Made by a program: the position numbers and the translations under genes
Notes under the pieces: model-generated
Database searches by the model: none
The model's input: only the letters and a program-made list of their open reading frames with translations
What the model was told of the DNA's origin: nothing
From: Epiperipatus broadwayi
Lineage: Eukaryota > Onychophora > Udeonychophora > Euonychophora > Peripatidae
NCBI GenBank assembly: GCA_028023455.1
Contig: JAQFVV010012510.1
Location: 1,304,001-1,368,000, forward strand
Direction of reading: 5' to 3'
Length of the DNA stretch: 64,000 nucleotides
In this document: positions 1 to 11,303 of the stretch, piece by piece
Layout of the letters: every line of letters begins with the position of its first letter
Numbering within the stretch: position 1 is the first letter of the stretch

Positions 1-670
1 TATAATTTACTGTTGTCTTTGAAACTAATATGTATGTTTCTTTCAACTTTCAATTTTTTTTTTTTTAAAAAAACTTAACATATATTGATAGAATATTGAT
101 AAGTATTTTCATTATTGATTACAACAGATGTATAACCAATTTTTTTTCTTTTAAAAAAACAAAACAATGTAACTTCATATCATTATAATATGATAATCTA
201 TTATTTTGTATGATCTAGAAATTATATTATAGGTGATTATAGATATTCGGATGTGTGCGTGATGCTATAAATTATTATTTAAAAAAATTGTATTTATTAT
301 GCTTCAATTTTGTTAATGAAGTTTATTAAAAAAATAAAGAATTAAAACCTTGTCTGTTATAAGTTCATTATATAGGAAGTATATTGAATGTGAGTTGGAG
401 GTAGAAATGGTCAAGGGACAATTAGATTATTTAGATTGAGTTTGGAGATATTATTTAACCCTCACGTATATAAGTATAAGTATAAGTGTTTGGTTATTGT
501 TTTTTCTTGCCTTTCTTTATTTTGTATAGTTAATGTTAGATGATTTACACTGATTATAACAGATAAGTGTTGTATAAATTTTTATAATATGTATAAAAGA
601 TGATTGATTTATGGCATCATCCAAGTTTTATAAATAAGCTAATAAAAAGTATGTTTTAAAAATATATCAT
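1..670 (+). repeat. Outer left arm of large palindromic (foldback-like) repeat
   Basis: This stretch is the near-perfect reverse complement of about 14600-15276: its first bases match the reverse complement of the sequence ending at 15276. It continues up to the gypsy insertion at 671. No coding potential is visible. Because it starts at the window edge, the true end of the repeat is not seen. Part of it (363-670) occurs a second time as a direct copy at 12982-13289, after the inserted retroelements. Non-autonomous foldback element or genomic inverted duplication are both possible. Confidence 0.85.
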
Positions 671-3221
671 TGTACCGGACCAAAACTCCCCTGCGGATTT
701 CCTAATCCTAATCTTGCACTGAGCATGAAGTGAACAAGATTTAACAGGAAAAGAAATGGATACCAATTTAGCCGATTATCTATACTCATGTATATTGGTA
801 CTTCCAGCTAAACTGATAGAAAGAGTGGATTGCCAGGACTCTTCCAGTTAAAAACACCCTTTAGTTGATATCTTATTTAAATGCCCGAATATTTAGAACA
901 ATGGCAAGTACACACCTTTGAAAAATCTATTTACAAAATAGACCTTTGCGCGCCACTTCTAGAAAAGAATAAAAAAAAGAATTTTTCCCCCTCCCAGAAG
1001 GATGTGCAATACCATATGTCCAGCAAAACATGAGAATAAGATTCAACACCCCGGTAGAGCGATATCCCTTTGTGGCTAGCTCAGTCACTCTACATCTAGG
1101 GTCTTCAAATGGGTAAGTTAAATGATTATTACAGGTACGTGGTTGATAAGGAAAGAATACATTTTTATCAATATAAATAATAATACGAAACCGAAACAAG
1201 TTTAATACTATGATTAACTATTTATTTAATCCCAAATACCCACCACCGTTTCATACTAATGATGATATAATAAAAAGAATACTAAATAATTAATGATTAC
1301 AAACCCATATATATATTTTTGATGCTTTTAGATATATAAATACAATTTAAATGATTACGAAAATAGATAAACCCCTAAGGCTATTTACAATAAGATACTT
1401 CATAAAGAATGGAAGTGGTCTGAGCCCCTTTTACCCAGTAGAAATAAATTTTCCTTTGTGTGATTTGCTATACAGATATGAGATTCTCGGTCATACAGGC
1501 ATACGCTTTTACTGATGACTTTAAAACCTTTTTTTTTATATATAGATAAATTCCTATACATGTATATACGTGCGGCACAATTATACACTTATTACTATTT
1601 TAAATATAAAGTTATTAGAGGACTGGCTTACAGGGAATCTATAATAGATCGATCCCTTCTTGCACCATCATGAGGTGCCGCAGTGACAAAAAAAAAAAAC
1701 TTAAAAAGGATATACGGTTAAATACATTTTTTTTTTTAGATATTCAACATGAGATATCGTATTTACCGAATATTATAAGCGTATGTACGCATATATACAC
1801 ATGTATATTTATATATGATGAATTTCAGGAATAACAACAAGAGCAAAACGTATAGCAACAACGACAACAACAACAAAAAAAAAGAATCTCATTGCAATCT
1901 TTGTTGAAAATATTAGAATTTAAAATAGAAAAATTGACTCAAAAGATTTAAGTAAAAGCTTTATCATATATGCCCGTAATAACCGCAAATTCAATATACA
2001 TATGCGAGAGACTCTCTCTCTTTTTTTCTAAATGAGTAATAATAATAACAAAAAAATAATAATATATTTAATCGGAAATATCAAAGTTAATTATTTCAAT
2101 ATTAATAAAATCTCTTAAAATAAACCGATGTCTGCGTCTTCATTCTTCTCCTCTGGGCTCTGAGTGGGCTTCAAGTCAACTGGCTGTGTAGTGAGGATTT
2201 CATTTATTTAGTAAGGCAGCGTTTGTCATCATCGTGGGCGGCTGGAACTGGCGTGGTCACATCTTGGCGGCTTGGGACAGAGAAAGGGCGGTGCACCGGC
2301 TGGTTGTCTACCCCACGGTCATTTTACTGGACTCACTGGTAGATTGCTTCATATTTTCCTCTGTTTGTATATGATAATAAATTTTATCAAATGTTCATTT
2401 TTCTATCTTGACTAGTTTATTAAATTCTTAAGAAATCAAGAGTTCTTAAAAGAACTATATAATGGATTTCTTAGAAAATGTCAGCAGCGGTCTAGTCCAT
2501 AAATTTATCTCTAAGTTGCTAGATGATTGAAAATCTCTGGAGCCAAAGTAGTGAACGACTTGAATGCCCCAGAAAGAAAGAAAAAATCCCCCAGCACTAT
2601 CAATCCCACTAATAAAACCCAATTCAGATATCCCTCTGAGAAGAATGAATCAGCCAATCCTTTTAATTTACCTTATCACTTAGATTATAAACATTCCTCT
2701 ATATCTTTCCGATTAAATTCTACATTTTTAAGTTTGACAATGGTTTCCATCTTGAATAACCCAGACCACTTGCTTACAAAATCAATTCAAAAGAATTTTT
2801 TAAAAAGATAACAGTTTAATTATAGCATTATCAAACCTTTTGCTTTTGATCAGATTTTTGCAAAAGCAATTAACATTTTTTTTTTCTTATGGAATAAAAT
2901 TACAATCTTTAGAAAATTAAAAAAAAATACAAGTATATTAGAAAATAAAAAAGCAAATACATATAATGACATATCATAAAAAATATACAAAAAGGAAAAA
3001 CAAAAACAACACATGAGTTTATTATGCAATATTTTGTATGTCAATTTCATATTACTTTAAATTGGTGTGTGTGGGTATTTTAATGCTCAGACCAACTTCC
3101 ATTGGATTAATATAGCACGTTTATATAGTTGTTGTGCCTAATATGTACAAATCTATATATGTATCTGCTGTAATATTCTTTACAGCAGATTTTGTGCAAG
3201 GCCATTTGATAATGCCTGGCA
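671..3221 (-). repeat. 3' LTR of element A
   Basis: Direct copy of 8753-11303, 2,551 bp, bounded by TG and CA. On the minus strand it is the downstream LTR because the polypurine tract abuts its right end. The LTR is unusually long for Ty3/gypsy. It carries small open frames such as 2527-2811, but that frame starts with TTG and has no recognisable domain, so I do not call a gene. Differences from the other LTR are mostly transitions and microsatellite-length changes. Confidence 0.93.
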
Positions 3222-3226
3222 CAATA

Positions 3227-3237
3227 CCCCCCTCTCC
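3227..3237 (-). promoter_or_regulatory. Polypurine tract of element A
   Basis: On the minus strand the sequence reads GGAGAGGGGGG followed by five bases and then the TG of the 3' LTR. A purine run next to the 3' LTR is where plus-strand DNA synthesis is primed in LTR elements. It fixes the element's orientation independently of the ORFs. Confidence 0.85.
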
Positions 3238-3339
3238 AATGAGACTTTTAAATGGATATGACCATTTAAAGTCTTAAGTTCTTATTTATACAGATATTAT
3301 GAACTATACATGTGAGATGATTTCGGAGCATCCTGGATG

Positions 3340-4530
3340 CTATGGTATGGGTTTTAGTGCACGAGCATTGTATGTGCCCTTTATTCCCTGTTCTGTTTTA
3401 ATCCAGAAAGCATTATCCCCACTGCACTCCACAATTTCAAAAGGGCCTTCATAAAGGTTAAAAAATTTTTTACACTGGAACTTTTCTGGAATGCTCACAT
3501 GAGGCATTCTGACCATCACTCTATCCCCTACCTTGAACCGGTAGTTTTGTGTGCTGTGTTTCCTTTTCTTTCTTCTGAGACTCATCTTGTGCATCCGAGC
3601 TTGAGCCTTTTTTTTATCTAATTCTATGTCAATTGTTTTGTCTCTGCTCCCTGGGAAATTTGCCTTGAAGAGTTTTGGTACAAGTTTTCCAAAATGTAGC
3701 TGTGTTGGAGGGAATCCTGTGGATTCATGTACAGACCAGTTTATATAATTTAGTATCTGAGGTAGCTGTTTTACCCATCCCTTATGGTTTGTTGGTAAGT
3801 ATGTATGAAACAGCCTTCCCAACTCTCGCATAACTCTTTCACAGGGATTACTTTGGGGGTTACGGATTGACGTAAGTACATGTTTAACTCCCCACTTAGC
3901 AACCCATTTGTTCCATTCTTCTGATACAAAAGGGGTTCCATGGTCTGTCAGGATCATTTCTGGTTTCCCAACTGTGTTAAAATGTGAGGATTCTAGAACC
4001 TTTATAGTTTCACGTGTTGTAGCTCTTGCTAAAGGGTAGGCTGCCACAAATTTGGAAAAAAGGTCATATACAATGAGTAAATATCTTTTTCTATTGAAGG
4101 GTGGCAGAGGACCATAAAAATCCATGGCCATTATTTCCTTCGAATTGTTAGGGATGATTGATTTCATTGGAGTTGTGTATGCTCTATTCAGTGGTTTTGC
4201 ACGCTGGCATATTTCACATTTGTTCAAAATCTTTATTATGTCTCGGTGCATCCCACGCCAATAGAACCAGCACTTGAGGCAATATTCAGTTTTTGGAGTT
4301 CCATAATGTCCATATAGTCTGTGAATGTAATCAATGAGAAAGCCTCGAATGGCTGGTGGTACCATCACTCTCCATTCATCAAGGTCTTCTTGAATTTGGT
4401 AATATAAAACCCCCTTTTCTATCTTGTATCGGCATTTCTTGCCTAAGGTACTGTCATCCTTCTGAGGAGATTGTGTACACAGTGTTATGATTCGGTTTAA
4501 GTCCTTATCTTCATGCTGTCTCTTTGACAT
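3340..4530 (-). CDS. Integrase region of element A pol
   Basis: 396 residues from the first ATG after an in-frame TGA at 4569-4567. The frame is open from that TGA, so this is the C-terminal part of the same pol frame and not an independent gene. An HHCC zinc-binding domain is visible (H70, H75, C105, C108). The DDE catalytic triad is D137, D196 and E231, with exactly 35 residues between D196 and E231 as expected. A basic stretch near 315-325 and a GPF motif in the C-terminal region match the GPY/F module of gypsy integrases. It would insert the cDNA into host chromatin. All key residues are present, so the protein looks competent if the upstream TGA is read through or is a recent mutation. 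Confidence 0.93.
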   Translation of the reverse strand: MSKRQHEDKDLNRIITLCTQSPQKDDSTLGKKCRYKIEKGVLYYQIQEDLDEWRVMVPPAIRGFLIDYIHRLYGHYGTPKTEYCLKCWFYWRGMHRDIIKILNKCEICQRAKPLNRAYTTPMKSIIPNNSKEIMAMDFYGPLPPFNRKRYLLIVYDLFSKFVAAYPLARATTRETIKVLESSHFNTVGKPEMILTDHGTPFVSEEWNKWVAKWGVKHVLTSIRNPQSNPCERVMRELGRLFHTYLPTNHKGWVKQLPQILNYINWSVHESTGFPPTQLHFGKLVPKLFKANFPGSRDKTIDIELDKKKAQARMHKMSLRRKKRKHSTQNYRFKVGDRVMVRMPHVSIPEKFQCKKFFNLYEGPFEIVECSGDNAFWIKTEQGIKGTYNARALKPIP

Positions 4531-4566
4531 TTGTTTTAGATGTTCCTCTATGTCTTTGTCCTTACA

Positions 4567-6321
4567 TCATATGCTCATCATGTATGCATGGTCTATCCTC
4601 AAGGGTTGTTGTTGTTGAGTTTGAATGGGATGACAACTGAGGATGTCAGCCACTATATTTCCAGCTCCTTTGCAATGTTTCACCGTATAATTAAATTCTT
4701 GGAGAAACAAACTCCAGCGAACTAGTCGGCTATTAGTGAGATAGCTGTGATTTAGAAATTGAAGACTCTTGTGGTCTGTAATTACTATCACTTCAGAGCC
4801 TAGTAGCATAGGGCGAAATTTCTCAAATGCCCATACGATTGCAAGGGCTTCTTTTTCTGTAACCATGTAATTACGTTCAGGTCCTTTCAACAACCTGCTT
4901 ATGAAGTACAGGACCCCTATCTGACCATCTTGCTGAACTTGGGATAGTGTGACACCCAATCCATATGCACTGCTATCAGTTTGGAGTATAAAGGGTTTGT
5001 CAAAGTCTGGGTATGCCAGCACTACTTGTTTTATAAAACTTTTCTTAATCTCAGCAAATGCTTCCTCTTGTTCACTGGTCCAGTTCCAACGGGTATCTTT
5101 CCTGAGTAATCTTAGTAAAGGTTCCATTCGGTCAGCAAATTTTTCACAGAATCTGTTGTAAAAGTTGCATAGTCCTAAAAAGGACCGAATGTGCTTTCGT
5201 GTTTTAGGTACAGGGAAGTCATTTATTGCACTGATTTTATCAGGATGAGGTTTGATTCCTGTTCGTCCCACCAAATGACCCAAAAATTCTATCTCCTCAG
5301 AGATCAATATACTCTTTTTCAGATTGATTTTGATTCCTTTAGCTTCACATTCTGCAAAAAATATTTGTAAGTGTTGGAAGTGTTCTTCCAGAGATGTGGA
5401 TGCTACCACAACGTCATCCACATATACTGTTAAAATTTTCTTAATTTCCTGAGACAAAACCTGGTCCAGACATCGTAATAAACCTGCACCGCTATTAACT
5501 AAGCCGAAAGGCATTCGATTAAATTGGTATGTGTGGCCTCCATATCTAAAAGCTGTGTATTTGCGATCTGTGTGATGTAATTCTATCTGCCAGTAGCTAG
5601 CAGTTAAGTCAAATGTGGAAAATATTATTTTGTCTTTAAATTTCATGAGTAATTCTTGCATATGAGGTGGAATAGTACAATCTGGTATTGTCACCCTGTT
5701 AAGTTGGCGTGCATCAAGGCATAACCGCACGGATCCATTTTTCTTTCTGACCACCACTAGGGGGTTACAGTATGGGCAAAAGCATTTATCAATGATGCCC
5801 CATTTCAACATTTGTTCCAGCTGTTTCTCCACCTCCTCCTTAAATTTGTGTGGTATGGGGTAGGATCGCGCTTGGAACGGTTCTCCTGGTTTCAACCTGA
5901 TTCTTTGTTTATATCCTTTAATGAGCCCAGGACTATCAGAAAATATAAAAATATAAGTATAAAGCATAGATTTGAGTTTTTCTGTCTCAGTGGCAGAAGT
6001 CAGTTTTGCTCCATTTGCCTTTTCTTCCATGAGCTCCATGTCCAGTTGGGTCATACAACATGCCTCAGTATCCTCATGTAAGTGGGGTTTTAGCATTTCA
6101 ATTTGTTTGTCATTGCACACTACCAGCCGATGTTCATAATCTAAAATGCATCTGTTTTTGTGTAGGAAATCTGAACCCAACACAACTTCATGGATAAGAC
6201 TGGTCATTATTAAGAACACTTGGTATACCATCTTATGCTGTATGTGCATCTGTACCCAAATTTGCTTAGGCAGAAGTTTTGCTTTCCGGTTGTTTGCTAA
6301 TGTTATTTGTGCTGTCTTCAA
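4567..6321 (-). CDS. Protease C-terminus, reverse transcriptase and RNase H of element A pol
   Basis: 584 residues, first codon TTG, so the real frame enters from upstream. Residues 1-65 are the second half of the aspartic protease (VLGSDFL near 47-53). Reverse transcriptase follows: first catalytic Asp at D238, and YVDD at 300-303. RNase H has D449, E491, D516 and D559. The usual LSR after the last Asp reads LSC here, consistent with a CGT to TGT change. The frame ends in a TGA (4569-4567) that is followed in the same frame by integrase. This suggests one C-to-T hit at a former CGA, or less likely a programmed readthrough. The frame lies -1 relative to Gag, joined at an A8 run. Confidence 0.93.
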   Translation of the reverse strand: MKTAQITLANNRKAKLLPKQIWVQMHIQHKMVYQVFLIMTSLIHEVVLGSDFLHKNRCILDYEHRLVVCNDKQIEMLKPHLHEDTEACCMTQLDMELMEEKANGAKLTSATETEKLKSMLYTYIFIFSDSPGLIKGYKQRIRLKPGEPFQARSYPIPHKFKEEVEKQLEQMLKWGIIDKCFCPYCNPLVVVRKKNGSVRLCLDARQLNRVTIPDCTIPPHMQELLMKFKDKIIFSTFDLTASYWQIELHHTDRKYTAFRYGGHTYQFNRMPFGLVNSGAGLLRCLDQVLSQEIKKILTVYVDDVVVASTSLEEHFQHLQIFFAECEAKGIKINLKKSILISEEIEFLGHLVGRTGIKPHPDKISAINDFPVPKTRKHIRSFLGLCNFYNRFCEKFADRMEPLLRLLRKDTRWNWTSEQEEAFAEIKKSFIKQVVLAYPDFDKPFILQTDSSAYGLGVTLSQVQQDGQIGVLYFISRLLKGPERNYMVTEKEALAIVWAFEKFRPMLLGSEVIVITDHKSLQFLNHSYLTNSRLVRWSLFLQEFNYTVKHCKGAGNIVADILSCHPIQTQQQQPLRIDHAYMMSI

Positions 6322-6332
6322 AGGTAAGATTT

Positions 6333-7334
6333 CTATGCTTGGGTTTTTTTTACAATGCGGTGGTATAGATCTTCTGATATTACAGAGATTTGACTGCCCG
6401 AATCCAGCATGGCCGTGACTTCAAGTCCCTCCATTGTCAGACTGATCTTGGGACAACTTTGTGGAGCATATTCAGGCACTCTATCTTCCCATGAACATAT
6501 CAAGTTTGATATTTCTTTGTCCATATTAGTCCATGGTTTTATGATGTGGCCACAGAACTCTTCATTTTTGTTCCTGTTTGTGTGATTGGTATGTTTATCT
6601 TCCCAAACATTTGCTGATAGCTTGTATTGCTTGCTCATGTCTATCTCATTTAATAATTCATCCATTTGTTGCACTGAATCTGTCCTTGCAGTGAGCACCA
6701 TTTGTTCAACATGAAGTGGCAAATTATGGCAGATTATCCTGACAATACACCCTTCTGATATGTGGCATGCTTTCAGTGTCTGAAGTCTTGCTGCTTGTCT
6801 TCTGAAAAATTTCGAATAATTTTCGCCAGTATTCTCTTTATATTTTTCCTGCATGACTTGTTGCAGGATCATATCTTGGCACTGTTCACTCCAAAAACTT
6901 TCTAACAGTACCTTTTTATAATCCTCAAATGTTTTGGGATGGTGGAACAAGGACTGCCACCATGTGTGAGCATCGCCATGGAGGTGATTGTAGGCAATTG
7001 CCAGTTTACCAAAGTCATTAATTTGATTCACTTGGAAATATGTTTCTAAGCTTTTAATATGCTCGATAGGAGCTTCATCTGTTTGTCCCTCAAATACCTT
7101 TATTTTTAAAAATTGGTTTATATTGCACGAGTAAGATTGTCCCTTTTCTCTTTCGTGTGTCTCATTTTTAAAGCTATAAAATCTTGTTTCGATTTCCTTT
7201 GACATTTCACGTTTGAACTCCTCCATTCTTTGGTTCGTGTATGCAGTGTTTTCCGAGAGTTGTTGAGTCAGTTCATTTATCTTTTGTGGTATTCTGGCCA
7301 TTTCTTGTTTTATATTCACTAAAGTTTCTTCCAT
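6333..7334 (-). CDS. Gag and N-terminal half of aspartic protease, element A
   Basis: 333 residues from an ATG. The first 60 are hydrophilic and likely coiled coil. Residues about 75-235 fit the retrotransposon Gag capsid domain, with the WW pair in HTWWQSL and the FFRRQAARLQTL segment. I see no CCHC zinc knuckle. The C-terminus contains the protease active site as DSGS (311-314) where DTG/DSG is expected. The frame stops at 6335-6333, in the middle of the protease domain, just after an A8 run. The rest of the protease is in the -1 frame. The related element at 16454-24232 has the same junction in a single frame, so this may be either programmed -1 frameshifting or a one-base indel. Confidence 0.9.
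   Translation of the reverse strand: MEETLVNIKQEMARIPQKINELTQQLSENTAYTNQRMEEFKREMSKEIETRFYSFKNETHEREKGQSYSCNINQFLKIKVFEGQTDEAPIEHIKSLETYFQVNQINDFGKLAIAYNHLHGDAHTWWQSLFHHPKTFEDYKKVLLESFWSEQCQDMILQQVMQEKYKENTGENYSKFFRRQAARLQTLKACHISEGCIVRIICHNLPLHVEQMVLTARTDSVQQMDELLNEIDMSKQYKLSANVWEDKHTNHTNRNKNEEFCGHIIKPWTNMDKEISNLICSWEDRVPEYAPQSCPKISLTMEGLEVTAMLDSGSQISVISEDLYHRIVKKTQA
6345..6351 (-). promoter_or_regulatory. Candidate -1 ribosomal frameshift heptamer
   Basis: In the Gag frame the codons read GTA AAA AAA, giving the canonical heptamer A_AAA_AAA. Slipping back one base there enters exactly the pol frame and skips the gag stop four codons further on. The pol frame is open from there into protease and RT. 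Seen: the heptamer and the frame relation. Inferred: use by ribosomes. A homopolymer length error in sequencing would look the same. Confidence 0.5.
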
Positions 7335-8730
7335 TATGTTTTACATTTAAAACATAGTTATAAGTATTATTCAGGGGCTACATTATAAGTATTTATATTC
7401 GGTATATATATATACGTTTTAGTTACCGATGAGTTAAATACAGAATCGGTAATATCGGATATCTTATTTTTATTATTAAATTATTTTTTTTACTATTTGT
7501 CTTATTTTTAAATACGCAGTACACCGCACACCTAACTCTGTCTTATTCCACTCGCCAATTATTTGTTTTTTCTATGCCCTGTTCCAGTTATTTTGCCCCC
7601 TTTTACCTACTCTATTTAATTCTATTTATCGACCAAAAAGAAAATCACGTTTAACATACGAAACTTATTTCATTATGCTAGTATTCAACACTATTTTATT
7701 TTACCTAAACGACAACAACAAATTATACAGTAAGTTATTTCAAATCATTACGAAATTTTTACTTCGTTAAGCCAGTATTTAACAGTATTTCATTTTACTT
7801 TCTCTCTCTCTCTCTTTTTTTTTAAAACAAACAACAAATTCAAGTGTAAGTTATTTTAAAATATTACGCTACGTTTGATAAACAGGTTTTATACCTATAT
7901 CTAAAATGTCTATTTTCTCTCTTTTTCTTTTTCAAAACAAAACAAAAAAACAAGAAATTCGATTGTAAGTTATTTTAAAATATTACGATATAATAAATTA
8001 TTACTTTTATTTGTAATAACTCCGACCATTTATATACGCATAGATACAGCGTGTGACCTACTCCCCCCACTCATTCGTTTAATAATTTTTATATACTTTA
8101 TTACTATTTTAATTGCAGATGTTGACGTCAGTTTTTACTCAGTTTAAACAGCAATTTTACTTATCCAATAAAATGTTAGCGACTCAGTTTAAAGTGAAAT
8201 TTGTTTAGCAATTATTAAGATAAACAATCTGTACTCTATATAACAAACTATCAAGCTTCAATATAGTATATGTATAAATATTTAAAATAAATTTCACGTC
8301 TATTTTATTCATACAGTATATCTATAGAATACGGTGTTTGCATTTGATTTATTGCTAACAATTTGAATCATAAATATATATTACATATCTGTCGCTACAA
8401 AGAATAACACTATCATTTGGGATCTGCAGATTACTGAGTAAAATATTTTAAATTATTTAAGAATAACTTTCAAAACAAATATATAGCAAACTAAGCGTGT
8501 TCATTTGTACGGCCTTTTAATTACACTATACATCTAAAAAGAAAAAAGAACTAACGATCAAATTTTATATAACTTCTTTTATGTATATATAGTCAACATT
8601 TAAATTAGTTTTTACTTACACCTACATTAAGTTTATATAGACATACGGCACGTAATATATTTTTACCGTAATTTTCACATTTATATAATTTAACTTGTTC
8701 TTTCCCTAATCGTACCATTTTACATTTAAA
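7335..8730 (-). other. Long untranslated leader of element A
   Basis: About 1.4 kb between the primer-binding site and the Gag start. It has no ORF of note, is AT-rich, and carries short TC runs near 7800 and repeated TTAT(T/A)-rich blocks. It is probably the 5' untranslated and packaging region of the element RNA. I see nothing else in it. Confidence 0.6.
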
Positions 8731-8745
8731 CCACGTGTGGCGCCA
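8731..8745 (-). promoter_or_regulatory. Primer-binding site of element A
   Basis: On the minus strand TGGCGCCACACGTGG lies seven bases after the end of the 5' LTR. It begins with TGG, complementary to the tRNA CCA end, and TGGCGCC is typical of lysine-tRNA-primed elements. The exact primer tRNA is not proven, since a canonical tRNA-Lys site differs at a few positions. Confidence 0.75.
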
Positions 8746-8752
8746 ATTATAC

Positions 8753-11303
8753 TGTACCGGACCAAAACTCCCCTGCGGATTTCCTAATCCTAATCTTGCA
8801 CTGAGCATGAAGTGAACAAGATTTAACAGGAAAAGAAATGGATACCAATTTAGCTGATTATCTATACTCATGTATATTGGTACTTCCAGCTAAACTGATA
8901 GAAAGAGTGGATTGCCAGGACTCTTCCAGTTAAAAACACCCTTTAGTTGATATCTTATTTAAATGCCCGAATATTTAGAACAATGGCAAGTACACACCTT
9001 TGAAAAATCTATTTACAAAATAGACCTTTGTGCGCCACTTCTAGAAAAGAATAAAAAAAAGAATTTTTCCCCCTCCCAGAAGGATGTGCAATACCATATG
9101 TCCAGCGAAACATGAGAATAAGATTCAACACCCTGGTAGAGCGATATCCCTTTGTGGCTAGCTCAGTCACTCTACATCTAGGGTCTTCAAATGGGTAAGT
9201 TAAATGATTATTACAGGTACGTGGTTGATAAGGAAAGAATACATTTTTATCAATATAAATAATAATACGAAACCGAAACAAGTTTAATACTATGATTAAC
9301 TATTTATTTAATCCCAAATACCCACCACCGTTTCATACTAATGATGATATAATAAAAAGAATACTAAATAATTAATGATTACAAACCCATATATATATAT
9401 TTGATGCTTTTAGATATATAAATACAATTTAAATGATTACGAAAATAGATAAACCCCTAAGGCTATTTACAATAAGATACTTCATAAAGAATGGAAGTGG
9501 TCTGAGCCCCTTTTACCCAGTAGAAATAAATTTTCCTTTGTGTGATTTGCTATACAGATATGAGATTCTCGGTCATACAGGCATACGCTTTTACTGATGA
9601 CTTTAAAACCTTTTTTTTATATATAGATAAATTCCTATACATGTATATACGTGCGGCACAATTATACACTTATTACTATTTTAAATATAAAGTTATTAGA
9701 GGACTGGCTTACAGGGAATCTATAATAGATCGATCCCTTCTTGCACCATCATGAGGTGCCGCAGTGACAAAAAAAAAAAACTTAAAAAGGATATACGGTT
9801 AAATACATTTTTTTTTTAGATATTCAACATGAGATATCGTATTTACCGAATATTATAAGCGTATGTACGCATATATACACATGTATATTTATATATGATG
9901 AATTTCAGGAATAACAACAAGAGCAAAACGTATAGCAACAACGACAACAACAACAACAAAAAAAGAATCTCATTGCAATCTTTGTTGAAAATATTAGAAT
10001 TTAAAATAGAAAAATTGACTCAAAAGATTTAAGTAAAAGCTTTATCATATATGCCCGTAATAACCGCAAATTCAATATACATATGCGAGAGACTCTCTCT
10101 CTTTTTTTTCTAAATGAGTAATAATAATAACAAAAAAATAATAATATATTTAATCGGAAATATCAAAGTTAATTATTTCAATATTAATAAAATCTCTTAA
10201 AATAAACCGATGTCTGCGTCTTCATTCTTCTCCTCTGGGCTCTGAGTGGGCTTCAAGTCAACTGGCTGTGTAGTGAGGATTTCATTTATTTAGTAAGGCA
10301 GCGTTTGTCATCATCGTGGGTGGCTGGAACTGGCGTGGTCACATCTTGGCGGCTTGGGACAGAGAAAGGGCGGTGCACCGGCTGGTTGTCTACCCCACGG
10401 TCATTTTACTGGACTCACTGGTAGATTGCTTCATATTTTCCTCTGTTTGTATATGATAATAAATTTTATCAAATGTTCATTTTTCTATCTTGACTAGTTT
10501 ATTAAATTCTTAAGAAATCAAGAGTTCTTAAAAGAACTATATAATGGATTTCTTAGAAAATGTCAGCAGCGGTCTAGTCCATAAATTTATCTCTAAGTTG
10601 CTAGATGATTGAAAATCTCTGGAGCCAAAGTAGTGAACGACTTGAATGCCCCAGAAAGAAAAAAAAAATCCCCCAGCACTATCAATCCCACTAATAAAAC
10701 CCAATTCAGATATCCCTCTGAGAAGAATGAATCAGCCAATCCTTTTAATTTACCTTATCACTTAGATTATAAACATTCCTCTATATCTTTCCGATTAAAT
10801 TCTACATTTTTAAGTTTGACAATGGTTTCCATCTTGAATAACCCAGACCACTTGCTTACAAAATCAATTCAAAAGAATTTTTTAAAAAGATAACAGTTTA
10901 ATTATAGCATTATCAAACCTTTTGCTTTTGATCAGATTTTTGCAAAAGCAATTAACATTTTTTTTTCTTATGGAATAAAATTACAATCTTTAGAAAATTA
11001 AAAAAAAAATACAAGTATATTAGAAAATAAAAAAGCAAATACATATAATGACATATCATAAAAAATATACAAAAAGGAAAAACAAAAACAACACATGAGT
11101 TTATTATGCAATATTTTGTATGTCAATTTCATATTACTTTAAATTGGTGTGTGTGTGTATTTTAATGCTCAGACCAACTTCCATTGGATTAATATAGCAC
11201 GTTTATATAGTTGTTGTGCCTAATATGTACAAATCTATATATGTATCTGCTGTAATATTCTTTACAGCAGATTTTGTGCAAGGCCATTTGATAATGCCTG
11301 GCA
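8753..11303 (-). repeat. 5' LTR of element A
   Basis: Direct copy of 671-3221 with the same length, placed upstream of gag on the minus strand and therefore the promoter-bearing LTR. Its right edge (…GGCA) abuts the truncated LTR at 11304 directly, without a target duplication. Confidence 0.93.

Larger units (their letters stand above)
671..11303 (-). mobile_element. Ty3/gypsy LTR retrotransposon, young and nearly intact (element A)
   Basis: A 10.6-kb element lies between two 2,551-bp direct repeats that begin TG and end CA on both strands. Read on the minus strand the order is 5' LTR, PBS, long leader, Gag-protease, RT-RNase H, integrase, PPT, 3' LTR, which is the Ty3/gypsy order. The two LTRs have the same length and differ by only roughly a dozen bases by eye, so insertion was recent. 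Coding defects are minimal: a -1 frame change at an A8 run inside protease and one TGA between RNase H and integrase. No 4-6 bp target duplication is visible: the left flank ends ATCAT and the right flank starts TTTTT. The host sequence is the arm of a large palindrome on the left and a truncated foreign LTR on the right. Confidence 0.93.

Noticed and set aside
927-1199. 90-residue minus-strand frame repeated at 9009-9281
   Set aside because: Lies in the LTR; the second copy is due to LTR duplication and carries no domain.
2527-2811. 94-residue open frame identical in both LTRs of element A (also 10609-10893)
   Set aside because: Starts with TTG, has no recognisable domain, and its conservation follows from LTR identity.
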